Shown here: in pieces, positions 6,598-11,925 of the stretch
Layout of the letters: each line of letters begins with the position of its first letter
How positions within the stretch are numbered: the first letter of the stretch is position 1
Origin: an uncultured Bacilli bacterium
GTDB lineage: Bacteria > Bacillota_I > Bacilli_A > RF39 > UBA660
DNA length: 11,925 bases
Assembly: GCA_948750805.1 (NCBI GenBank)
Contig: CAPZYV010000018.1
Span: forward strand, 1-11,925
Direction: 5' to 3'
Translations under genes and position numbers: made by a program
Notes under the pieces: generated by a model
Databases searched by the model: none
What the model was told of the DNA's origin: nothing
What the model saw: the letters and a program-made list of their open reading frames with translations, nothing else

Positions 6598-6617
6598 TTT
6601 TACCTCTTAAATATTTT

Positions 6618-7430
6618 TTAACTAGGAATGTATTCAGTTCTTTTTAAATTTAAATTATCACCATTAAAATTCAAATAAATATTACTAGTCCCTAAAACTT
6701 TATATGGAGTTTCTGAAGTAATAAATTCATTGTTATAATCCCCATAATCAACATACTCATATTGTACAACTAATTCATCTCCATTAAGTTTATGATTTTT
6801 ATATTTAAAACACGGACAAATAAATTTCTGGTTAAATTTAGATACATACAAATTGTTAATTTCTATAACATCAACTTCTCCATATGAATTTGTATGATAC
6901 GTACCGATTGGAAATTCATAGTTATCAATGTCAAAATATATTTTGGCAATCTGTTTAACTGTTTCTTTATTTACTCTAGAATAAGGAAAAGAAACTGACA
7001 ACATCAAGTTATCAATGTTATTTTCATTAAAATCTTTATAAGAGTTAGGACCTATTTCATATATAATAGATTTTAAATAATTATTTAAGTCATCAATATT
7101 AATATTATCTTTTTTAGGAATTGTCATATCTGTGAGAGCAATATCATCTGGGAAATAATATGTTTCATTAGGATTATATATTTCAAGATTTCCTATTTTA
7201 ATTATGCCATTTTTATCTTTAACAATTTTATTTGTATCTGGAATTCCATCTTTGTTTTTATCTTCATTATCTATATAGAAAGATTTTGTTTGTGTATCAT
7301 TTTTTTCTGTGTTAGATTCATTATTTTTTAACTGTTCATTTCTATTATTGCTATTAATAAAAATAAATATTCCAAAACTTAATATTATTACCAACAAAAT
7401 TGGTATTACAATTTTTAATTTTTTTTTCAT
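6618..7430 (-). CDS. Membrane-anchored protein with a DxDxDG-type calcium-binding motif, function unknown
   Basis: I place the start at ATG 7430 (270 residues), with TTGAGG 7 nt upstream; a TTG four codons earlier is part of that site. MKKKLK is followed by a transmembrane segment (about 7-28), then an Asn/Lys/Glu linker. DNEDKNKDGIPDTNKI resembles a thrombospondin type-3/dockerin-like calcium loop. The remaining 200 residues are acidic, Asn- and Tyr-rich, predicted mainly beta, with a CPC pair (FICPCFKYKN). No catalytic motif is recognised. It is first in a two-gene operon with the transglutaminase-like protein, so it may be a partner or substrate at the cell surface (inference). Confidence 0.78.
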   Translation of the reverse strand: MKKKLKIVIPILLVIILSFGIFIFINSNNRNEQLKNNESNTEKNDTQTKSFYIDNEDKNKDGIPDTNKIVKDKNGIIKIGNLEIYNPNETYYFPDDIALTDMTIPKKDNINIDDLNNYLKSIIYEIGPNSYKDFNENNIDNLMLSVSFPYSRVNKETVKQIAKIYFDIDNYEFPIGTYHTNSYGEVDVIEINNLYVSKFNQKFICPCFKYKNHKLNGDELVVQYEYVDYGDYNNEFITSETPYKVLGTSNIYLNFNGDNLNLKRTEYIPS

Positions 7431-7457
7431 TTTTGACCTCAATTCTGTATTTTAAAA

Positions 7458-7498
7458 AGCTCCCTATAATAATTGATTATAAACCATTATAGAGAGCT
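7458..7498 (-). terminator. Hairpin with T5 tract between dUTPase and the two-gene operon
   Basis: AGCTCCCTATAAT (7458-7470) and ATTATAGAGAGCT (7486-7498) form a 13-bp stem with one mismatch and a 15-nt loop. On the minus strand a TTTTT run follows, so it can end readthrough from dUTPase. The right half also contains the -10 of the next operon, so it may instead be an operator-like inverted repeat. Confidence 0.6.
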
Positions 7499-7514
7499 AT
7501 ACAAGTATTAACAA
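7486..7514 (-). promoter_or_regulatory. Promoter of the surface-protein operon
   Basis: On the minus strand TTGTTA (7509-7514) and TATAAT (7486-7491) are separated by exactly 17 nt. The -10 lies in one arm of the hairpin at 7458-7498, and transcription would start within its loop. The leader would be roughly 50 nt. Confidence 0.65.
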
Positions 7515-7534
7515 GAAACTTTTATATAATATAA

Positions 7535-7682
7535 TTTGATAAAAGCAATTAATTACTATATTTATTATTACAATTATGATAGAATTAAAATAAAATTAAA
7601 AGGACTATACCCATAAATTACAGGTTATAATCCTCTAATTAGAAACTATTTATAAACTATCAAATTTTTGAGGTTCAGTTCA
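7535..7682 (+). mobile_element. IS3-family remnant, right copy (truncated, inverted)
   Basis: The outer end at 7682 is the same GAGGTTCAGTTCA terminal repeat. Upstream the strand translates as LIKAINYYIYYYNYDRIKIKLKGLYP with stop at 7614-7616, the same OrfA-OrfB deletion junction as the left copy. The rest of orfA and the second end are absent or too degraded to see. The element faces opposite to the left copy. Confidence 0.75.
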
Positions 7683-7698
7683 ACTTGAGATTTTTTTA
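7535..7698. repeat. Inverted repeat, right arm (partner 5341-5503)
   Basis: This is the reverse complement of the left arm, about 93% identical over the IS part. Identity runs outward through ACTTGAGATTTTTTTA to the stop codon of dUTPase at 7696-7698. Confidence 0.85.
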
Positions 7699-8154
7699 TT
7701 TTTTATCAGTTGAACCGAAGCCACCAGTTCTAACACCTTCAGCTTTATCATCATCGACAGTTAAATACTTCATAAATATTACTTGACCTATACAATCACC
7801 TTTTTTTACTTCAATATCATGGTCCATAAAATTAAAGTATTGAAACATAAAATGACCATCATTTGATTCATTTCCATAATAATCAGCATCAATTATTCCA
7901 ATACTATTAGCCATAATAAATCCTTTTTTAGGACCTGAACTTCTATTAGCTAGCATATACCATTCATCTTCCATACAGTAAGCTTTTAACCCAGTTGGAA
8001 TAAGTGTTGGCTTCATACCTGGTTTATATGCTGGAATAATTATATCTTCTGCAGCTTCTATATCATATGCCGCTGAATTCTTAGTTTTTCTAACAGGTAA
8101 ATTAATTCCCTTATCTTCCCATCCTTTAGCAATTTCGAATCCTCTTTGTCTCAT
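7696..8154 (-). CDS. dut: dUTP diphosphatase (trimeric dUTPase)
   Basis: The 152-residue enzyme hydrolyses dUTP to dUMP and pyrophosphate, keeping uracil out of DNA and feeding thymidylate synthesis. All five trimeric dUTPase motifs are visible: SAAYDIEAAED (27-37), NRSSGPKKG (70-78), NSIGIIDADYYG (83-94) with the Asp that positions the catalytic water, KKGDCIGQVIF (117-127), and RTGGFGST (142-149) closing the active site. The stretch GNESNDGHFMFQYFN is longer than in Escherichia coli dUTPase and resembles phage and Bacillota forms. AAAGGA lies 8 nt before the ATG and a TGTTATAAT extended -10 upstream, so the gene has its own promoter. Its stop lies at the edge of the inverted repeat. It may be a host or a phage-derived gene. 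Confidence 0.95.
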   Translation of the reverse strand: MRQRGFEIAKGWEDKGINLPVRKTKNSAAYDIEAAEDIIIPAYKPGMKPTLIPTGLKAYCMEDEWYMLANRSSGPKKGFIMANSIGIIDADYYGNESNDGHFMFQYFNFMDHDIEVKKGDCIGQVIFMKYLTVDDDKAEGVRTGGFGSTDKK

Positions 8155-8179
8155 TTTTATAATCCTTTCTATAATTTAT

Positions 8180-8188
8180 ATTATAACA
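8180..8188 (-). promoter_or_regulatory. Promoter of dUTPase gene (extended -10)
   Basis: TGTTATAAT on the minus strand, 26 nt before the ATG. No strong -35 is seen, as is usual where TG precedes the hexamer. Confidence 0.6.
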
Positions 8189-8247
8189 CATCAAAATCTA
8201 AAAATATATATTTATAACTAGTATTTTTGTGTCATAAATTTACACTA

Positions 8248-8284
8248 ACAAAAAAATAACTTTATATATTTCAATAAAGTTATT
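8248..8284 (-). terminator. Rho-independent terminator after the LysM amidase gene
   Basis: AATAACTTTAT (8255-8265) and ATAAAGTTATT (8274-8284) make an 11-bp perfect stem with an 8-nt loop; the minus strand continues with a run of T residues. It starts 5 bp beyond the amidase stop codon. Confidence 0.85.
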
Positions 8285-8288
8285 TATA

Positions 8289-9482
8289 TTACAAAACTCT
8301 AAGATTCATTCCTATTGATAAAGTATTACTTGCTAAATTATTTAATCTTTTTATTTCATCAACACTAGTATTAAATTTTTTAGAAATTGACCATAAACTA
8401 TCGCCTGGTTTAACAACATAATAAGTACCATTATTTACATTACCTGTTGGAATAGTAAGCTGTTCTCCAATTGATAACATATTATTTGTTTTATTATTAG
8501 CATTTTTTAAATCATTAACTGAAATTCCAAATTTTTTAGCTATACTATAAAGTGAATCGCCTGCTTTAACAATATAAATATTCGTACTTGGCATCTCTTC
8601 TTTAAATACTTTTAATTGTTGTCCAATACTTAAATTATTACTTGTTAAATTATTTAATGTTTTTAACTCATTTACGGTCATATTAAACATATTTCCTATT
8701 TTATATAAAGAATCGCCTGGTTTAACAATATATATTGATTCACTACTAGGTAAATCTTCAGTTGGAATAACTAGATTCATCCCTATTGTTAAATTATTAT
8801 TACTTAAATTATTAGCCGATTTTAATGCATCTACTGTAACTCCATAATTTCTAGCTATAGAATATAATGTATCACCTTTTTTTACAGTATAATAATTACT
8901 GCTTGCCCCAGCCGGTGGAGTATATGGTACTCCAATATAATTTGCTAGGCCTCTTACTACTGCTTCTGTAAGCTCTTGCCAATTATTTTTTAGTTGATTA
9001 ACATCATCACCTGATGAATCTAAAAATCCATATTCTACAATTATCGCTTCATTATTAGGGGTATTTCTTAACATATAATAGTAATCTTTACTTGAGTCAC
9101 TAGGTAATCTTCTTTGATAATACTTTCTAACATTTTGACCTGATTTTATAAATTCATTAGCAATGGTTCTTGATAGTGTATCACTATTACGTAAAGCATA
9201 AATTACTTCAGCACCATCGCCACCTCCTGCATTTATGTGATTAGAAACTACAATCACATCACTACCTGTTCCAAACAAACTTTGAGCTTTTTTAGGCCTA
9301 TTTGTTGCATCTAAAGAAGTATCACTATCTCTAGTTAAAGCATTTTCAATTCCTAAGTCATTTAATCTATCTGCCATATACTTACTAATTTTTAGCGTAT
9401 AATCTTTCTCAACTATACCATTTGCACTTGCCCCAGGGTCTTCCCCACCATGACCTGGGTCTATTACCACCTTTTTAGCCAT
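8289..9482 (-). CDS. N-acetylmuramoyl-L-alanine amidase with four LysM repeats, no signal peptide
   Basis: Residues 1-184 are an Amidase_3 domain that cuts the amide between muramic acid and L-Ala in peptidoglycan. VVIDPGHGGEDPGA carries zinc ligand His11, GIVEKD Glu25, VVSNHINAGGG His82 and IIVEYGFLDS the catalytic Glu150, so the site is complete. A short Pro/Ala linker leads to four LysM repeats of 44 residues at about 196-239, 249-292, 301-344 and 353-396, each with V.(K)(P/A/K)GDSLY.I and LSIG..L, which bind glycan. The protein starts directly with MAKKVVID and has no export signal, like mother-cell amidase CwlC or phage endolysins, so release would need lysis or a holin. GAGGAGG lies 7 nt before the ATG. 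It follows the DpnII endonuclease gene by 59 bp and ends in a terminator. Confidence 0.95.
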   Translation of the reverse strand: MAKKVVIDPGHGGEDPGASANGIVEKDYTLKISKYMADRLNDLGIENALTRDSDTSLDATNRPKKAQSLFGTGSDVIVVSNHINAGGGDGAEVIYALRNSDTLSRTIANEFIKSGQNVRKYYQRRLPSDSSKDYYYMLRNTPNNEAIIVEYGFLDSSGDDVNQLKNNWQELTEAVVRGLANYIGVPYTPPAGASSNYYTVKKGDTLYSIARNYGVTVDALKSANNLSNNNLTIGMNLVIPTEDLPSSESIYIVKPGDSLYKIGNMFNMTVNELKTLNNLTSNNLSIGQQLKVFKEEMPSTNIYIVKAGDSLYSIAKKFGISVNDLKNANNKTNNMLSIGEQLTIPTGNVNNGTYYVVKPGDSLWSISKKFNTSVDEIKRLNNLASNTLSIGMNLRVL

Positions 9483-9501
9483 AAGATAACCTCCTCTTTA
9501 G

Positions 9502-9528
9502 TAGTTTATGACTATTTAAAGAAATGGT
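9502..9528 (-). promoter_or_regulatory. Possible sigma-K-like promoter of the amidase gene
   Basis: On the minus strand AC (9527-9528) is followed after 16 nt by CATAAACTA (9502-9510), fitting the AC-N16-CATANNNTA pattern of the late mother-cell sigma factor. The region is short and AT-rich, so chance is possible. Readthrough from the restriction operon is the alternative source of transcript. Confidence 0.3.
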
Positions 9529-9541
9529 TAAAATTTTAAAT

Positions 9542-10411
9542 TTAAATTGTTTCTAATAACCCTTTTTCCAAGTCATCTATATTATAGAGAGTATCTAATT
9601 CATCAAACGTTTCTTCCAAGTTTCCTTTCGCATTATTCCAGCCCACTCCATCAGTTACCCATACGAATGTAACATTTTCTAAATCAGCAAGCTCTCGAGC
9701 TAACATTTTATAACTTCTGGCTGTTTCATTTAATTTTGAGCCTTTAGAAGCATAAAAATTAGTTTCAAATAAATAATAATGACTACCTTTCACAACTACA
9801 AAATCAAATCTTTTTTTAGCAATAGATTTATTTAAATCATCATTAGATATATGAGCTAAAATATCTATCCCAAACATTTTCTTTATCCTATCAGTTGTAA
9901 CCTCTTTAAAATAAGTCTCATTTTTTACATAACCAGCTTTTAAAATATAAGATTCCACCAATCTCTCCATAATGTGTCCTCCTCTATTTTTTCTACCATT
10001 AGAATCCAGTCCTGCCTCTATTCCTAAAACATAATCATATAAATTATTAGAAATATTATTTTGTAATAAATTAAATAATCCACTTTTATGCATAAACTTT
10101 ATATAATCTTCCATCGCATAATTTTGCTTGTCAAAATTAAAAAGATATTCTTTTATATCATCCTTAACAAATATTTCTTTAGAACGTACAGCCAATAAAA
10201 TTGGAATACACTTTAAAACCTCAGGATTTTCATTTACAATATTTTTAAAATCTTCTTCAATATTTTTGCTTCCAATAATTGAATTCAATATATTAAAGTG
10301 CTCTTTTAACTTTTGTGTATTTTTATAAACCTTATTAAAATCCACATAATATGAATAATCTGCTATACTGGTTTTAAAATTATTTAACCATTCCTTAAAA
10401 TTTCTTTTCAT
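9542..10411 (-). CDS. Type II restriction endonuclease, DpnII family (predicted GATC)
   Basis: The 289-residue protein matches R.DpnII/MboI-type enzymes in length and layout. GLDSNGRKNRGGHIME (134-149) is the characteristic glycine-rich segment, followed by KRFDFVV (Asp203) and YYLFETNFYASKGSKLNETARSY with Glu216, which together look like the metal-binding PD-(D/E)xK-type centre, with Asn or a later Lys in place of the usual Lys. Family members cut unmethylated GATC and spare the N6-methyladenine form. The start is ATG 10411 with AAAGGAG upstream; the cognate methylase gene ends 14 nt before, so protection and cutting are expressed from one operon, methylase first. Specificity is inferred from the family and supported by the near absence of GATC in the window. 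Confidence 0.92.
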   Translation of the reverse strand: MKRNFKEWLNNFKTSIADYSYYVDFNKVYKNTQKLKEHFNILNSIIGSKNIEEDFKNIVNENPEVLKCIPILLAVRSKEIFVKDDIKEYLFNFDKQNYAMEDYIKFMHKSGLFNLLQNNISNNLYDYVLGIEAGLDSNGRKNRGGHIMERLVESYILKAGYVKNETYFKEVTTDRIKKMFGIDILAHISNDDLNKSIAKKRFDFVVVKGSHYYLFETNFYASKGSKLNETARSYKMLARELADLENVTFVWVTDGVGWNNAKGNLEETFDELDTLYNIDDLEKGLLETI

Positions 10412-10425
10412 TTTCTACTCCTTTA

Positions 10426-11274
10426 TTAAATTATCTCATCTATTTCATAATTAGTAATAATTACTTCTTCTACTTTACCTCTTTTATTACCATCAGCATT
10501 AATATATCTTTTAGCTTCTATAACGTGGATATTATAATCTTGATAAAGCTCATTTATAAGTCTAGTATTATGATTTGAAAGCATTACATAACATCCTTTA
10601 TTCGACAATTCTCTATAAACTCTAGCAAGTCTTTTTTGCTCTTTTTTATTAAATCCATTATCAGTATAACTATTAAATGTTGAAGTATCTGAGTCATACG
10701 GAGGGTCTAAATAAATAAAATCACCATTTTGAGCCTCTTTAACTACTTTAGCATAATCTTTAGAGAAAACTTTTATATTATTTTCATATAAATACTCATT
10801 AATTATCTTTAAATTTTGTTTTTCATAAGCATTGACATATTCTTTCTTTCCAAAAGGAACATTAAATTCATTTTTACTATTAACTCTATATAAACCATTA
10901 AAACAAGATTTATTAAGATAAATTGTCCGAGCAGCTCTTTTATAATCTTTTAATTTTTTATAAGCTAACTTATCTTTATCTAAATTTCTAATTTGATAAT
11001 AATATTCTTCAGAATGATTTAGTTCATGTTTATCTAACTCTTTACACATTGCCATCATTTTAGTTTCATTTTTTAAACATTTATATACATTTATAAGTTC
11101 TTTATTATAATCATTTATAACTGCATTTTCAGGTGCTAATTCAAATAAAAGTGCTCCTCCACCAACAAACGGCTCATAATATATATTAAATTCTTTAGGC
11201 ACATAATTTTTAAGTTTATCAATAATTTGTCTTTTTCCCCCTGCCCATTTTACAAATGGCTTACCTTTAAGCAT
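10426..11274 (-). CDS. DNA adenine-N6 methyltransferase, Dam/DpnM family (predicted GATC)
   Basis: The 282-residue enzyme is a class D12 adenine methylase. KWAGGK (9-14) and EPFVGGGALLFEL (34-46) form the S-adenosylmethionine site, NDYNKEL (54-60) follows, TIYLNKSCFNGLYR with FNVPFG (117-142) is the Dam/DpnM-type segment linked to GATC recognition, and DPPY (190-193) is the catalytic motif. It should methylate A in GATC and protect host DNA from the nuclease encoded downstream. Streptococcal DpnII systems have a second methylase, DpnA, acting on single strands; none is present here. AAAGGAGGGC lies 9 nt before the ATG and a TGGTATAAT promoter is about 90 nt upstream. It is first in the operon and begins just beyond the jag terminator. 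Confidence 0.95.
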   Translation of the reverse strand: MLKGKPFVKWAGGKRQIIDKLKNYVPKEFNIYYEPFVGGGALLFELAPENAVINDYNKELINVYKCLKNETKMMAMCKELDKHELNHSEEYYYQIRNLDKDKLAYKKLKDYKRAARTIYLNKSCFNGLYRVNSKNEFNVPFGKKEYVNAYEKQNLKIINEYLYENNIKVFSKDYAKVVKEAQNGDFIYLDPPYDSDTSTFNSYTDNGFNKKEQKRLARVYRELSNKGCYVMLSNHNTRLINELYQDYNIHVIEAKRYINADGNKRGKVEEVIITNYEIDEII

Positions 11275-11329
11275 TTAAAAGCCCTCCTTTAAGTTTTAAA
11301 TGTACTAAATACTTAAATAAACAAAGCAC
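11267..11329 (-). other. Possible 20-codon leader reading frame before the methylase
   Basis: In the methylase leader, AAGGGG stands 5 nt before a GTG (11329) that opens a 20-codon frame. It runs through the methylase ribosome binding site and stops just past the methylase ATG. Its translation could couple with or mask methylase initiation. The frame is short and has no known relative, so it may be chance. Confidence 0.25.
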
Positions 11330-11361
11330 ATTACCCCTTAAGTTTTATATTCTTCTAGATA

Positions 11362-11370
11362 ATTATACCA
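11362..11370 (-). promoter_or_regulatory. Promoter of the restriction-modification operon (extended -10)
   Basis: TGGTATAAT on the minus strand, roughly 90 nt before the methylase start, giving a leader of about 80 nt. The leader repeats AAACTTAAGGGG and AAACTTAAAGGAGG, the second being the methylase ribosome binding site. No clear -35 is seen. Confidence 0.65.
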
Positions 11371-11457
11371 CATGAATTATTATAATCTATAAATTATTTA
11401 AAAAATTACTAATTTTCAACTTTAACAGTTATATATTCTTATAAATATATAATCATC

Positions 11458-11482
11458 AAAAAAGCGTGCTTTAAAGCACACT
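11458..11482 (-). terminator. Rho-independent terminator after jag
   Basis: On the minus strand AGTGTGC and GCACGCT pair as a 7-bp stem (one G-U) around TTTAAA, followed by six T residues. It stands a few bases after the jag stop and insulates the core cluster from the restriction-modification operon. Confidence 0.85.
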
Positions 11483-11488
11483 TTTATA

Positions 11489-11925
11489 TTAATCTTTATT
11501 ATATTTTATTATAACATGACGATTAGGTTCCTCGCCAACACTTTCTGTTTTAATACCCTTAAAATTAGTTAATACATTATGAACAGCTCGTCTCTCATAA
11601 GAATTCATATTATCCATTTCTACATCAACTTTAGTTCTTAAAACATCTCTCGCAATATTTTTAGCAAGTCTTTCAATTCTTTTAATTTGTCTATCTTTAT
11701 AATCTTCGACATCAAGCATTACTCTCGGACCATTTTGTGTTATATTGTTAATAAACTGTCTCACAATTACAGTAAGAGCTTCCAAGTTTTGTCCACCCTT
11801 TCCAATAATCACTTCATTTTTCGACGAATACATCTTAATCGTTGTTAAATCATTTTTTGTATTAACTTCAATATTAACATCTATACCCATACCATTTAAA
11901 ATATTCTTTAAATATGCAACAACAT
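11489..11925 (-). CDS. jag: Jag/KhpB-type RNA-binding protein (KH and R3H domains), 5' end outside window
   Basis: The frame is open to the window edge: before the internal ATG at 11890 it continues VVAYLKNILNG, so that ATG is not the true start and the N-terminal Jag domain lies outside. Visible are a KH-like domain with IIGKGGQNLEALTVIVRQFIN (GxxG loop) and a C-terminal R3H domain with YERRAVHNVL (the R...H pair) and GEEPNRHVIIKY. Known Jag/KhpB proteins bind RNA together with KhpA and influence cell elongation and division; the gene usually follows yidC in the rpmH-rnpA-yidC-jag cluster near the origin of replication. Here it is followed by a terminator and then accessory genes. The call is firm although partial. 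Confidence 0.93.
   Translation of the reverse strand, partial: VVAYLKNILNGMGIDVNIEVNTKNDLTTIKMYSSKNEVIIGKGGQNLEALTVIVRQFINNITQNGPRVMLDVEDYKDRQIKRIERLAKNIARDVLRTKVDVEMDNMNSYERRAVHNVLTNFKGIKTESVGEEPNRHVIIKYNKD

Noticed and set aside
8289..8900. Tandem DNA repeats in the amidase 3' half
   Set aside because: The periodicity is explained by the four LysM protein repeats; there are no CRISPR-type spacers.
10128..10328. Plus-strand frame inside the DpnII endonuclease gene
   Set aside because: Antisense shadow of the well-supported nuclease frame.

Overview
The window is AT-rich (I estimate under 30% G+C), densely coded, with clear AGGAGG-type ribosome binding sites, TAA/TAG stops and TATAAT promoters that often carry an upstream TG. 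These traits, the gene families (CwlJ-like hydrolase, LysM amidase, RsgI-like domain) and a standard-code tRNA-Trp(CCA) point to a low-GC Bacillota, probably a Bacilli- or Clostridia-like host-associated bacterium. The species cannot be named from the sequence.

Layout, left to right. Positions 1-4011 (minus strand) hold a cassette read leftwards: a GRAM/PH-like small protein, a PH-like membrane protein and a membrane protein with an RsgI-like domain. A terminator follows, then a short single-stranded DNA-binding protein and a beta-CASP metallo-beta-lactamase nuclease that runs off the left edge. A divergent XRE repressor-like gene (4144-4473) shares a control region with the cassette; a palindrome sits between the -35 and -10 of the cassette promoter. 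Positions 4664-4843 carry a bidirectional terminator and tRNA-Trp, and a divergent CwlJ/SleB-type cortex hydrolase gene follows (4918-5343).

Positions 5341-7698 look like a small composite-transposon-like unit. Two inverted, about 93% identical remnants of an internally deleted IS3-family element flank a two-gene operon encoding membrane-anchored proteins: one with a DxDxDG-type calcium-binding motif, one with a transglutaminase-like domain with an intact Cys-His-Asp triad. Then come dUTPase (7696-8154) and a four-LysM amidase without signal peptide (8289-9482). A DpnII-type restriction-modification pair follows (9542-11274). The window ends with the 3' part of jag (KH-R3H), normally a core gene of the rnpA-yidC-jag cluster, closed by its own terminator. 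The accessory genes therefore begin directly downstream of core DNA.

The strongest global signal is the near absence of GATC, the site of the encoded DpnII-like system: I find one site in 11.9 kb where base composition predicts roughly 25-30. This suggests long residence of this or an equivalent restriction system in the lineage. No single new defence system is proven here. The least explained parts are the XRE-controlled PH/RsgI-like membrane cassette and the IS-flanked surface-protein pair.
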